DNA of 59,847 bases, from the IMG/VR virus record IMGVR_UViG_3300046543_000644, positions 1-59,847 of that record, one strand, 5' to 3'. How positions within the stretch are numbered: the first letter of the stretch is position 1; each line of letters opens with the position of its first letter. Positions 1-7,256 of this stretch are shown piece by piece. A program made the translations under genes and the position numbers. The stretch is from a virus. A model generated the notes under the pieces. The model saw only the letters and a list, made by a program, of their open reading frames with translations, had not been told where the DNA came from and did no database searches.

Positions 1-74
1 TCTCGCTGGGTAGGTGCGGTGTTGGTTGGTGGGCGGTGCACCCGGGTCTTCGGTCACCCCGGGCGCACCGCCAG
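1..74 (-). terminator. hairpin terminator of the leftward early operon
   Basis: Bases 32-46 (GGCGGTGCACCCGGG) can pair with 58-72 with one A/C mismatch, giving a GC-rich stem around an 11-base loop. It begins 2 bases beyond the stop of the last leftward gene (75-716), where a transcription terminator is expected. There is no U tract, which is usual for actinomycete terminators. If the molecule is circular, this hairpin separates the recombination operon from the replication initiator gene at the other end of the window. Bases 1-31 hold nothing else I recognise. Confidence 0.7.
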
Positions 75-716
75 TCAGGGGGTGGCGGCCGGGACGTACT
101 GGAGTGCGTCCCGGCATGCGGAGGCCAGTTGGGCGAGCGCCTTGGCGGGCCGGTGGTCCTGCTCGGCGGCCTGTTCCAGGAGCGGCAGCCCGGAGGCGAT
201 GGACTCGAGTACCTCGCCGCGGGTGGCGGCCCGACCGCGGGCGTACCACTCGGTGCGGGTCGGGTCGCCGACGTTGAAGAGCTGGTGGGCCGGGATCAGC
301 GACCATGTGCGGGTGGTCCAGACGAGCGCGACGCCGGGGTTCCTGCTGATGGCGATGCCGTCGGGGTCGACGGTGTCCTCGGGGAGGTTGCTGTCGCGGC
401 GCCGCATCTGCGGGTTGGCGAGGAAGGGGCAGGCCGTGGCCGCGAAGACGGCGCAGTCGTGGTGCGACGGCGGCTCGGCGGACACCCGGTTCACGGCACA
501 CATCGGGCCGATGACGAAGGAGACGTTCGCGCCGAGGGTGTCGCCGCAGATCCAGCACTGCCGGAACTGCAGGGCGTCGCGCATCTTGTCGATGCCGATG
601 ACCCGGAAGTCGGGCTTGCCGTCGATCCAGGCCACGAACCAGGGCACCGGGTAGCCGGCCTGGTTGCGGGGCAGTCGGGCGATCCGTGTCGGCATCGCGG
701 GCAGAGTGGCGGTCAT
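75..716 (-). CDS. hypothetical phage protein with CxxC motif
   Basis: This 213-aa protein is not recognised with confidence. A CWICG motif near residue 54, with further Cys residues near 72, 86 and 94, suggests a bound zinc. It reads like an actinophage early protein that ends the recombination operon. The ATG at 716 is chosen because it overlaps the stop of the upstream gene by 4 bases (ATGA), a spacing repeated through this operon. A hairpin follows its stop immediately. Function is unknown; a nucleic-acid-binding or zinc-ribbon role is only a guess. Confidence 0.75.
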   Translation of the reverse strand: MTATLPAMPTRIARLPRNQAGYPVPWFVAWIDGKPDFRVIGIDKMRDALQFRQCWICGDTLGANVSFVIGPMCAVNRVSAEPPSHHDCAVFAATACPFLANPQMRRRDSNLPEDTVDPDGIAISRNPGVALVWTTRTWSLIPAHQLFNVGDPTRTEWYARGRAATRGEVLESIASGLPLLEQAAEQDHRPAKALAQLASACRDALQYVPAATP

Positions 717-937
717 GAGGCGCTCTCCGACTCGGTCGTCTCGGCGCTGGCGTTGCGGGCGTACTGGGTGTGGTCCGGGCAGCGCCACCCCTCGGGGTAG
801 AAGCGCGCCGTCGCCCCGCACCGGCCGGTCGGGATGCCGAAGGTGCAGCGGCCCCGGGTGTGGACGATGCCGTCGAGCCCGAGCTGACCGGGGAGCGGCG
901 GGATGGGTGCGGCGTTGATGACCTGGTCGATGCTCAT
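713..937 (-). CDS. small Cys-containing hypothetical protein
   Basis: A 74-aa product with three Cys (CTFGIPTGRCGAT, then WRCPDH), resembling a small zinc ribbon. The ATG at 937 overlaps the upstream stop by one base (TGATG type), and its own stop overlaps the next start by 4 bases, so it is translationally coupled on both sides. No family is recognised. Its place between the Sak4-like ATPase and the terminal gene suggests an accessory role in the recombination operon. Confidence 0.7.
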   Translation of the reverse strand: MSIDQVINAAPIPPLPGQLGLDGIVHTRGRCTFGIPTGRCGATARFYPEGWRCPDHTQYARNASAETTESESAS

Positions 938-1302
938 CACGCCGCCGCCCGGGTGATCTGGGTGCCGACCCACTGGCGGCACAGCGAGCGGTGGACGGTG
1001 GCGCGCTTGGACTGGACGACGCCGGCGGTCTCGATGACGCCGGCCCGGGCGGCGGCGCCGAAGCGGGCACCCCACCGGTTCGGGTGGTCCGGCTCGCCGA
1101 CGAGGCCCTGCGCAACGAGGTCCGCGGCCTGGAACGGTTCGCCGCGGGCGGCCAGTGTGCGGATCGCGGCGTCGCACTCGGCGGCCCAACCCGCCGGGGT
1201 GTTGGCGTCGGCGGCGGCCATCCCGTCCGACTTCGCGGCCTCACCGGCGGCGGCGTCGACCGCAGACGGGATGGTGAAGGAGAACTGCTGCTGCCCACTC
1301 AC
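937..1302 (-). CDS. hypothetical early protein, helical
   Basis: A 121-aa protein starting at a GTG that overlaps the upstream stop (GTGA). The N-terminal half is Ala-rich and helical. The C-terminal half (GVIETAGVVQSKRATVHRS) resembles the small winged-helix-like proteins that phages often encode beside DNA recombination genes. No catalytic motif is seen. Its position directly after the Sak4-like ATPase suggests a DNA-processing accessory role, which is inference from context only. Confidence 0.7.
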   Translation of the reverse strand: MSGQQQFSFTIPSAVDAAAGEAAKSDGMAAADANTPAGWAAECDAAIRTLAARGEPFQAADLVAQGLVGEPDHPNRWGARFGAAARAGVIETAGVVQSKRATVHRSLCRQWVGTQITRAAA

Positions 1303-2285
1303 TGGGCACCGCCGGTGTTGAGCTGGCTGCCGCGGGCCCGGACGTACTCGCCGAGGCTGGTGGGCTTCCGGTCGGCCGGGTCGAGCATGGGCGTTGCCAG
1401 CAGGCCGTGACTGTCGGCCTCGCGGTGCAGCGCGAGCATGTCCTCGTAGGTCGCGCCCTCGGCCGTCGCCCGCTTGATGAACGCCGTGGCGTCGACCCCG
1501 GCCGCGCCGTCGTTGAGCCAGTCGAGCAGCTGCTTGGCGAGCACGGTTCCGTCGGGAAGTTCGATGACCTGGCGGTGCAGGGACGGGCAGCGGGACTTGA
1601 GGATCCGCAGGGTGTTCTCGACGTCCATCGCGCCGACGACGTCGAACTCGTACTCCATGCCGCGCCGCTGGTCGGCGCGGGTGCCGACGGCGACGGGCTC
1701 CTTCTTGCCGCGGCTGTTCTCCTGCAGCACCCACTCGGTGTGCGAGCGCATCGTGACGACCAGGTGACCGGGGAAGGAAAGGAGGGCGTCGACCATGTCG
1801 TTCTGCATCGGGGTGCCCTTCATCCACCCGCCGAAGGTGTTGCCGCCGAAGTCGTTCTTCGCGGCCTTGTTGACCTGCTCGAGCGTCCCGTCGGCGCCCT
1901 TCCAGAAGTGGCTGAGGGAGTCGACCATGGCGACGCCGTATCCGGCTGACGCGGCGGCGGCGAGGGCCTTGACGAGGTCGCGGGGGTCGTAGCGGCTCAT
2001 CTGGAGGACATCGAAGGAGAGGCCGTTGACGCCGGCGTACTTGGAGGCGGCACCGCGCTCGGTGTCGATGACCGCGAGGCGCGTCTCCTCGACGACCGCC
2101 AGGGCGGCGGAGGTGGTGAGGCCGGTCCAGGTCTTGCCGGAGCCGGAGACGCCCTGGAGCGCGAGCCTGACCTTGGCCTTGTCCTTGGTGGCGGCGCGGA
2201 AGACGAGCTCTCCGCTGTCGAAGTCGCTGGCGGTGGTCGGCGCGGCCGAGCGGGCCGCGACGGCATCGGTGATGCGCTGGGCCAT
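1299..2285 (-). CDS. Sak4-like AAA ATPase, putative ssDNA annealing/recombination protein
   Basis: A 328-aa RecA-fold ATPase of the AAA_24 type found in phage recombination cassettes (Sak4 group). Walker A GVSGSGKT is at residues 45-52. A DTER segment follows at 74-77 and Walker B VAMVDS is at 118-123. Related proteins help anneal or pair single strands at phage replication and recombination intermediates. It lies directly downstream of the YqaJ-type exonuclease with a 1-base ATG/TGA overlap, so the pair forms an exonuclease plus synaptase module. The length is normal for the family. Biochemical activity is inferred from family. Confidence 0.85.
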   Translation of the reverse strand: MAQRITDAVAARSAAPTTASDFDSGELVFRAATKDKAKVRLALQGVSGSGKTWTGLTTSAALAVVEETRLAVIDTERGAASKYAGVNGLSFDVLQMSRYDPRDLVKALAAAASAGYGVAMVDSLSHFWKGADGTLEQVNKAAKNDFGGNTFGGWMKGTPMQNDMVDALLSFPGHLVVTMRSHTEWVLQENSRGKKEPVAVGTRADQRRGMEYEFDVVGAMDVENTLRILKSRCPSLHRQVIELPDGTVLAKQLLDWLNDGAAGVDATAFIKRATAEGATYEDMLALHREADSHGLLATPMLDPADRKPTSLGEYVRARGSQLNTGGAQ

Positions 2286-3202
2286 CAGGCTGCGCTCCTT
2301 CCGGTGGCGGGCATGAGGGAGTGGAACTGGCCGTCGGCGTCGACGGTGCGGATCGCGATGCGCTCGCCGAGGCTGGTGGCGTACTTCGCGCCGCCCATTC
2401 GTTCGAGCACCTGGACGGCGAGGCGCTTCCGTTCGGTCTTCAGGGCCGTGGCGCTGGCGAGGGCTTCGCGGTATCGCTCGGCGAGGTGGGGGCCGATGTC
2501 GACCTCGGTGTCGTCGTCCCGGCCGGGGTGCTGGAGCTTCGCGGTGGCGTAGGTGCTGTCCGTGCCGTCCGGGTCCGGGCGGATGCCGTGGGCGACGGTG
2601 GCCAGGAACGCCTCGGCGCGGGACCAGAGGAGAGCGGCGTCGTCGGCGTCGTAGTCGAGGACGTACTCGCGGTAGTCCCAGCCGCCGATCAGGACGGGCA
2701 GGATCGCCTGGCGCAGGCCGAGGGTGTCCATCTGCCATGTGGCCTGGCACTGGTAGTAGATGGGGATGGTGCTGCTGCCCGCCGGGCCCCACTCGTCGGC
2801 GTCCTGCGGGCTGGTCTTGACCTCGGCGACGCCGACGATCTGGCCGTCGATGGCGAAGAGCCGGTCGGGGGTGGCGCGCTGGGCGGGCCGGGTGTGGTGC
2901 TGCCAGGTCCCGGTCTCGACGACCTCGTACTCCGGGTGCATTTCGGTGAACTTCTGGGCCACGACGGGCTCCAGTCGCACGCCCCACTCGGTGTAGGGGT
3001 TGGGGATGAACGGCGGGGTCGGCAGCCCGGCCTTCTTGTGCCAGAGGGTGTAGGCGGACATCCAGGGCGACAGGCCGAGGACGGCGGCGATCTCGGTGGC
3101 GGTGATGCACAGCCCGGCGCGGGCGGCGTCCCAGCCGGGCTCGCCGGGCTTGAACGTGCCGAGCAGCACCCCGGTGGGCGTCTCGATGACGGGCGTGGTC
3201 AC
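2285..3202 (-). CDS. YqaJ-like exonuclease (viral recombinase)
   Basis: A 305-aa nuclease of the lambda-exonuclease/YqaJ fold. The PD-(D/E)XK core is visible: GVRLEP at 74-79, TPDRLF at 111-116 with the catalytic Asp, AEVKTS at 126-131 with the Glu-x-Lys pair, and QCQATWQM at 151-158. It is expected to resect DNA ends to 3' single strands for the downstream Sak4-like partner. The start is a GTG at 3202 that overlaps the preceding stop (GTGA). All catalytic residues are present and the length is typical. Confidence 0.9.
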   Translation of the reverse strand: MTTPVIETPTGVLLGTFKPGEPGWDAARAGLCITATEIAAVLGLSPWMSAYTLWHKKAGLPTPPFIPNPYTEWGVRLEPVVAQKFTEMHPEYEVVETGTWQHHTRPAQRATPDRLFAIDGQIVGVAEVKTSPQDADEWGPAGSSTIPIYYQCQATWQMDTLGLRQAILPVLIGGWDYREYVLDYDADDAALLWSRAEAFLATVAHGIRPDPDGTDSTYATAKLQHPGRDDDTEVDIGPHLAERYREALASATALKTERKRLAVQVLERMGGAKYATSLGERIAIRTVDADGQFHSLMPATGRSAA

Positions 3203-3459
3203 TGGCCACCTGCGACGATCGCGCGGAGCTCGAAGATGCCTTCGTCGTTGTACTGCGCGGCCAGAACCGCGCTGGCCAGGCTCGGGTAGGCCTTCCGCAG
3301 GATCGCCCGGTTGGCGAAGTCGGCGCGGGAGATGGCCTGGATCAGGTGGGCGGTGAACGGGCCCGGCTGGCGGCCGCCGGTGGCCATGTGGCCGAAGTGC
3401 CAGAGGACGTGCGCGGCGTCGACGCTGGAGACGCCCTGCAGGTCGGAAGCAGTGATCAT
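3199..3459 (-). CDS. small hypothetical protein preceding the exonuclease
   Basis: An 86-aa protein from ATG 3459. The sequence (WHFGHMATGGRQPGPFTAHL followed by AISRADFANRAIL) is of a type found next to recombination genes in actinophages, but I know no function for it. It is helical with no Cys cluster. The 125-base gap upstream of it contains a long inverted repeat, so it may be the first gene of a sub-operon with the exonuclease and the ATPase. Confidence 0.75.
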   Translation of the reverse strand: MITASDLQGVSSVDAAHVLWHFGHMATGGRQPGPFTAHLIQAISRADFANRAILRKAYPSLASAVLAAQYNDEGIFELRAIVAGGQ

Positions 3460-3481
3460 GACGTTCCTGTCTGCTGGTGGG

Positions 3482-3530
3482 GTCCGGGCCGGCCGCCGCG
3501 AAGTGGGAGGCGCTGGCGGCCGGTCCGGAC
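3482..3530. terminator. long GC-rich hairpin (attenuator or terminator)
   Basis: Bases 3482-3497 (GTCCGGGCCGGCCGCC) pair with 3515-3530 with one mismatch. The hairpin sits in the only sizeable gap of the early operon, between the coiled-coil protein gene (3585-4037) and the gene at 3199-3459. It could attenuate transcription or stabilise a processed mRNA end. No U run follows. Confidence 0.5.
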
Positions 3531-3584
3531 GGGCTGCCCCGGCCCGGGGGGAACGGGCGGGCAGCCGACTGTGGGGTGATGCGG

Positions 3585-4037
3585 TCAGGCGGACTGGCGG
3601 TGGGCCACGGCAGCGGCCTTCTCGGCCATCTGCTTCTGGGTCTGCCAGTAGCCGGACCCGAGCGGCGACACCTTCGTCATCTGCACGGTGTCGTCGGGGC
3701 TCGCTGTGGGTGCCGCAGGTTCGAGCGGGACGCCGGGGGCCGGGTTCGCTGCCCGCCGAAGGCGTTCGACCTCGTCGAGCGCGGCCGCGAGCTGCGCGGT
3801 CACGTCCTGGAACCTGGCCCGGGGCCGGGCGAGCTCGGACGGGAGGTTCGCCAAGACCTGCTCGAGCTCTGTGACCTTCCGCCTCAGCGGTGCGGCCTCG
3901 TGGTTGAGCCGCCGGTTCCAGCCGTCGAGGCGGACGTTCGCGATCCGTTCGGCGCCCAGCGCGGTCTCGGTCTTCTTGAGGTCGTCCTCGAGTCTGGTCA
4001 GGTAGCCCCGGCCGACAATCACGAAGGGGAGCTTCAT
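3585..4037 (-). CDS. coiled-coil hypothetical protein
   Basis: A 150-aa protein with a heptad-rich region from about residue 15 to 92 (LTRLEDDLKKTE, later LEQVLANLPSEL and LAAALDEVERLRR), then a Pro/Ala-rich linker and a basic C-terminus. This predicts a dimeric coiled coil. The ATG at 4037 overlaps the upstream LuxR-type gene's stop by 4 bases. There is no enzymatic motif; a structural or scaffolding role in early functions is possible but not shown. Confidence 0.7.
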   Translation of the reverse strand: MKLPFVIVGRGYLTRLEDDLKKTETALGAERIANVRLDGWNRRLNHEAAPLRRKVTELEQVLANLPSELARPRARFQDVTAQLAAALDEVERLRRAANPAPGVPLEPAAPTASPDDTVQMTKVSPLGSGYWQTQKQMAEKAAAVAHRQSA

Positions 4038-4447
4038 GCCGCCACCTCGCCCGGGCCATCGATCGACTGGACGAGGGCGTCCAGGCTGAAGAGCCCCGCG
4101 TGGAGAGCGATCAGAACGGCGTGGGTGCGGTTGCGGGCCCCGAGCTGGGCATTCACCGCGCGCAGGTGGGACTTCACGGTGTTCAGCGAGAGCCCCATCT
4201 GCTCGGCGATCTCCGGGTTCTCCAACCCCTGGCCGGCGAGGAACAGTGCCCGGAGCCTCTGGGGGAAGACACGCCGCCCGTTGTACATAGCGACCGGTTC
4301 GCCGATGTGGTGCCGCAGGTCGCGGCTCAGGTCCGCGACCAAGGTCTCGGCGTGCCTGGTGTTGAGCGGCAGCCGGTGCCGGAACGCTGAGCTGACCACC
4401 GACTCGCGGAGCAGCGCGTCGACCAGGGTGGCAGGGCGGGTCGTCAT
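4034..4447 (-). CDS. LuxR-type HTH regulator
   Basis: A 137-aa protein with a C-terminal GerE/LuxR helix-turn-helix at about residues 62-118. The diagnostic pattern is AGQGLENPEIAEQMGLSLNT followed by VKSHLRAVNAQLGARNRTHA. The N-terminal 60 residues are not a recognisable receiver domain, so this is an orphan effector-type DNA-binding protein. It lies in the leftward early operon and could time middle or late transcription or modulate host genes. Start and stop overlap both neighbours by 4 bases. Confidence 0.8.
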   Translation of the reverse strand: MTTRPATLVDALLRESVVSSAFRHRLPLNTRHAETLVADLSRDLRHHIGEPVAMYNGRRVFPQRLRALFLAGQGLENPEIAEQMGLSLNTVKSHLRAVNAQLGARNRTHAVLIALHAGLFSLDALVQSIDGPGEVAA

Positions 4448-4647
4448 GAGCGGTTCCCCTCATTGCGGTTGCGCTGCGCGGGGATGCTGGCGGCGCGGAG
4501 GCGGTTGGTGGTGTTGGTGCAGTGCTCGCAGCAGGTGAGTGCGCGGCGGCGCTTCAACTCGCGACGCTCGGCGAAGTACCGCTCGATTGCGGCGGCGGCC
4601 ATGAGGCCCGACAGGACCAGGAGCCAGGTGGTGGCGGCGGTGTTCAC
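4444..4647 (-). CDS. small single-pass membrane protein
   Basis: A 67-aa product from GTG 4647. Residues 6-22 (TTWLLVLSGLMAAAAI) form one membrane helix, followed by a basic cytoplasmic segment with CCEHC. The stop overlaps the ATG of the LuxR-type regulator and the GTG overlaps the upstream stop. It has the features of a short phage membrane effector. Function is not known. Confidence 0.65.
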   Translation of the reverse strand: MNTAATTWLLVLSGLMAAAAIERYFAERRELKRRRALTCCEHCTNTTNRLRAASIPAQRNRNEGNRS

Positions 4648-5027
4648 GGCGCCACCTGCCCGGCCGCGGCGTGCAGTGCCGCGATGGTGTCCAGCAGCTC
4701 GCGGGTCTCGGCTCGCAGGTCCGCCGTCTCGCCGGGGTTCTCGTAGCCGAAGAGGAAGACGGTCCCGTGCAGGTGGTAGTCGAGGAGACCGCCGCGGAGC
4801 TCTTCGACGAGAGTCGTCGCCACGCAGTTCGCGGGCAGCCCGTCGACCATGGACGTCTCGTGGACGATGACGCAGACCGCGTGCTCCCGGGTGCCGTAGT
4901 GCGCCAACTCCGGCCAGCCGCCCAACTCCTCGCGGAGCCACGGCAGGAGGTCGACGCCGCGCGGCGGGGCGATGTCGGCACGCGTGCCGTCCGGGTCGAT
5001 TCGGACGCCGGCCAGGGTGGCGGTCAT
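4644..5027 (-). CDS. hypothetical acidic protein
   Basis: A 127-aa protein from ATG 5027, acidic, mixed alpha/beta, with the central segment HAVCVIVHETSMVDGLPANC. I do not recognise the family. It is tightly packed in the operon with 4-base overlaps at both ends. No metal-binding or catalytic motif is convincing. Confidence 0.7.
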   Translation of the reverse strand: MTATLAGVRIDPDGTRADIAPPRGVDLLPWLREELGGWPELAHYGTREHAVCVIVHETSMVDGLPANCVATTLVEELRGGLLDYHLHGTVFLFGYENPGETADLRAETRELLDTIAALHAAAGQVAP

Positions 5028-5350
5028 GAGGTCACCAACTCGGCTACCTCAATGTCGGGGATCTCCTGCGGGGCCTCATCCAGCGACCAGGCCTCGATCT
5101 GAACGTCGGCCAACTCGACGACGGCCCTGGTGATGACCGAGCCCACGCCGTGGGGTCCGCAGGTGAGCGTTGCCTCGAACCGGAGAGCGAACGCCTCGAC
5201 AGCCGACGGGTTGCGGTGCAGGTAGACACGGACCATGTTCTGGTGGACCTCGAAGTGCTCCGGCTTGGTGTCGATCGTCATAGCGATCTGCTGGGCGACT
5301 GCGAGAGCGGCGATCATGTCCCGGCGTTCCCGGGCCGTGGGGCGGTTCAT
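5024..5350 (-). CDS. hypothetical early protein
   Basis: A 108-aa protein from ATG 5350. It has an N-terminal helix (RERRDMIAALAVAQQIAMTI) followed by strands (MVRVYLHRNPSAVEAFALRF), giving a compact alpha/beta fold. Related short proteins occur in Streptomyces phages but have no described role. The ATG overlaps the stop of the 70-aa gene upstream by 4 bases. Confidence 0.7.
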   Translation of the reverse strand: MNRPTARERRDMIAALAVAQQIAMTIDTKPEHFEVHQNMVRVYLHRNPSAVEAFALRFEATLTCGPHGVGSVITRAVVELADVQIEAWSLDEAPQEIPDIEVAELVTS

Positions 5351-5559
5351 CGCCTGCCGCCCGTCTTGCGCTGCGCGGCGCCGGCGAGGAACGCGAAGGC
5401 GTGGACGTACCCGGAGTACTCGGCGCGCTCGTCGGCCGGCCAGTTCAGCGGGTCCGGGTCGTGGTCCCACGCGAACGCCTCGTAGGCGTCGGGGAGTTCG
5501 GGGGCCGCGGCGAGCGGTGCGTGGCGCCAGCTGCGGATGTGCGAGATAATGCTGTTCAT
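5347..5559 (-). CDS. small hypothetical protein
   Basis: A 70-aa protein from ATG 5559 with a Trp/Pro/Asp-rich centre (WDHDPDPLNWPADERAEYSG) and a basic tail. No family is recognised. It follows the excisionase-like gene after an 87-base gap and is the first of a tightly overlapping run that continues to position 3585. Confidence 0.65.
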   Translation of the reverse strand: MNSIISHIRSWRHAPLAAAPELPDAYEAFAWDHDPDPLNWPADERAEYSGYVHAFAFLAGAAQRKTGGRR

Positions 5560-5645
5560 CGGGGCCCTTCCAGGTTCGTGTGGATGGATGGGGTGTCGTC
5601 AGGCCGGTCCGGTTGCCCCCGGGTCGGCCTTAGTTCTGCGGTGGG

Positions 5646-5921
5646 TCAGGCCGCGCGGTCGAAGCCGGCGGGCCAGCGGTCGCGGCTGTGGTTGATCGCG
5701 TCGATGTGTTCGAGGCGGAAGCCGATGCCCGACGGGTGCTGCGTGAAGGGGATGAGGCGCTTGTAGGCGTTGTCCCGCAGCCACCTGGGGGTGCACAGGA
5801 TGAGCTGCTTTTCGGACACCTCCTCCGGCGTGTAGACGCGGAGCCGCTCTTCTGCGGTGAGGGCGGGGGCGAGTCGCGGGGCCTTGGACGGCCGGCTCGT
5901 AGCGCTGACCTTCGTGGTCAC
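5646..5921 (-). CDS. excisionase-like (MerR/HTH_17-type) DNA-binding protein
   Basis: A 91-aa protein with a winged-helix layout typical of phage excisionases: VYTPEEVSEKQLILCTPRWL at about residues 29-48, KRLIPFTQHPSGIGFRLEHI at 54-73, and a basic tail. These proteins bend attP DNA and steer integrase to excision, and some also regulate. It is the second gene of the leftward early transcript, about 1.3 kb from int, which suits a recombination directionality factor. A second HTH_17 protein at 39844-40128 is an alternative candidate for that role. Confidence 0.65.
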   Translation of the reverse strand: MTTKVSATSRPSKAPRLAPALTAEERLRVYTPEEVSEKQLILCTPRWLRDNAYKRLIPFTQHPSGIGFRLEHIDAINHSRDRWPAGFDRAA

Positions 5922-5922
5922 G

Positions 5923-6126
5923 TCAACTCCTGTCTCTGTCGATGGCTGCCAGTGGGACGTCGAGAACGGTGGCGATCCGCCGGAGCGTGTCTGGGCTGCT
6001 GCCGTCGAGTCCGCGCTCCAGGCGGGACAGGAAACCCCTGTCGCGCCCGGTGAGCTCGGACATTCGGCGCAGGCTCATTTTACGAGCCAGACGGAACTCC
6101 CGGATTGCTGTGCCGTTCGGTGTCAC
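5923..6126 (-). CDS. Cro-like XRE repressor
   Basis: A 67-aa protein that is essentially one XRE/Cro helix-turn-helix: AIREFRLARKMSLRRMSELT, then RDRGFLSRLERGLDG, then TLRRIATVLDVPLAA. It is the first gene of the leftward operon and is divergent from the larger repressor at 6360, the standard layout of a lysis-lysogeny switch. It would be expected to bind operators in 6127-6359 and lower repressor synthesis after induction. The assignment as Cro rests on size, fold and position. Confidence 0.8.
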   Translation of the reverse strand: MTPNGTAIREFRLARKMSLRRMSELTGRDRGFLSRLERGLDGSSPDTLRRIATVLDVPLAAIDRDRS

Positions 6127-6359
6127 AGGAGAAGCAGACCATCAGAGGGCTCGGAATGCAAGCTTCAGGGCACGCTATTTCTACGCGATGCCTACATTAC
6201 GAGTCCATGTCAGGCTCAGAATCAAAGCTGTGAAAACCCTGTGGGCGTGCGCCCGGCGCACCTCACGCAACCAAAGCGCCCCTTAAGAGAGCCTCAGGCG
6301 CTGGTCAAAAGGCTGGAACCAAGCCTCGTGGTTGCGTGGATATGAGGCATCATGAGCCC
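6127..6359. promoter_or_regulatory. divergent repressor/cro control region
   Basis: This 233-base stretch separates the two oppositely transcribed XRE genes and is less GC-rich than its surroundings. It contains a perfect palindrome GTGCGCC-C-GGCGCAC at 6247-6261, an operator candidate. A TATGAG hexamer at 6341-6346 could be the -10 of a short-leader or leaderless repressor transcript. At 6173-6190 the sequence CGCTATTTCTACGCGATG nearly repeats one at 8688-8705 beside attP. Promoter positions are not certain. Confidence 0.6.
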
Positions 6360-6893
6360 ATGGACACAGATTGGGCTCGGCTTGCGCGCCAGTTCGCGGC
6401 CGCCCGACGCCTCGCCGGGATGACGCAGGAGCAGGCTTGGACTGCTCTGGGCGTCAGCAGGGCGACGCTTCAGAAGATGGAGCGCGAGAGCACCACCTAC
6501 GCCAGACTGCAGCCCGTGCACCGCACGGCCGCACGTCTCTACGGGTGGACCGACGACTCGCCACAGAGAGTGCTGGACGGCGAGGACCCGATCCAGTCCG
6601 GCGAGGCCCCGGGCCGGCCGCCCGAAGAGGCCGCCGAACCCGACTGGGAGTCAGTTCTTACTGAAGGCCTGTCGGAGCGTGCGCGCGACGCCCTCATGCG
6701 CGGCAAGACCGTTGACACGGACGTGATCGACCTGGCGCCGGACGACCCCGACGCGAGCGCGGTGCTGATCTTCAAGCGCGGGGTGTCCGCAAACGTGTCC
6801 CCAGAACGGAAGTTGGCCGACCTGCGGAAGTGGGCCCGGCTGCAGCGAGCGGCCCGTGAGATCTTTTCCGAAGAAGAACCGCCAAGTCCGTAA
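6360..6893 (+). CDS. XRE-family prophage repressor (immunity repressor candidate)
   Basis: A 177-aa protein from ATG 6360; in-frame GTG 6336 and ATG 6342 are alternatives. The N-terminal HTH (residues 9-60) carries RQFAAARRLAGMTQEQAWTA and LGVSRATLQKMERE. The C-terminal part is acidic and unlike a peptidase, so there is no RecA-stimulated autocleavage motif (no Ser/Lys dyad) and induction may work differently from lambda CI. It is rightward, divergent from the Cro-like gene and upstream of int, which fits a lysogeny transcript. No Shine-Dalgarno is obvious. Confidence 0.75.
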   Translation: MDTDWARLARQFAAARRLAGMTQEQAWTALGVSRATLQKMERESTTYARLQPVHRTAARLYGWTDDSPQRVLDGEDPIQSGEAPGRPPEEAAEPDWESVLTEGLSERARDALMRGKTVDTDVIDLAPDDPDASAVLIFKRGVSANVSPERKLADLRKWARLQRAAREIFSEEEPPSP

Positions 6894-6894
6894 G

Positions 6895-6927
6895 TTGACT
6901 TTTGAAGAAAGTGTGCACTTTTGCTTC
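6895..6927 (+). promoter_or_regulatory. operator-like inverted repeat beside a TTGACT -35
   Basis: GAAG-AAAGTG-TG-CACTTT-TG-CTTC at 6904-6927 is a near-perfect inverted repeat with a perfect AAAGTG/CACTTT core. A TTGACT hexamer at 6895-6900 lies directly upstream, just after the repressor stop codon. This looks like a repressible promoter for the small gene at 6999 and possibly int. The -10 is not clear. Confidence 0.5.
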
Positions 6928-6998
6928 GCGCGCACCCAAACGTGTGGTGAGATTCCTCTTACCTGAGAGGGGGGTCGCTTCTCCAGGTTGGGGGCTTC

Positions 6999-7193
6999 AT
7001 GCGGAGCTATGCCGTGCGTGTCTCGAATATCCCCCATGGCGGTCATGTGTTCGTGAACAGGGAGCAAGGGATGCCAACAGTGGTCTGGCTCGACGGGTTG
7101 ACCTTCACCGAGAAGGACGCCGCCGCCGTGAACCAGCAGCTGCAGGACAGCCCGTCGTTGCTGCTCAAGCTGGAAGCCATGGCTGCCGTGTAG
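6999..7193 (+). CDS. small hypothetical protein between repressor and integrase
   Basis: A 64-aa protein from ATG 6999 (RVSNIPHGGHVFVNREQGMP, then a helical C-terminus LLLKLEAMAAV). No family is recognised. It is followed by a hairpin at 7208-7229 and then int. It could be co-transcribed with int from the operator region at 6895-6927. Its regulatory or accessory role is unknown. Confidence 0.6.
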   Translation: MRSYAVRVSNIPHGGHVFVNREQGMPTVVWLDGLTFTEKDAAAVNQQLQDSPSLLLKLEAMAAV

Positions 7194-7207
7194 CAACTCT
7201 CGTCGTG

Positions 7208-7229
7208 GCGGGGCTTGGCGAGGCCCCGC
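7208..7229 (+). terminator. short hairpin before int
   Basis: GCGGGGC at 7208-7214 pairs with GCCCCGC at 7223-7229, loop 8 bases. It lies 15 bases after the stop of the 64-aa gene and 28 bases before the int start codon. It may partially terminate transcription or shape translation of int. Confidence 0.45.
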
Positions 7230-7256
7230 CGACGGGAGGCGTCAGGAGGACGCATC

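Noticed and set aside
3585-4463. 292-aa frame including the coiled-coil gene
   Set aside because: The upstream part is an Arg/Pro-rich shadow of the LuxR-type gene; the ATG at 4037 overlapping the upstream stop is the natural start.
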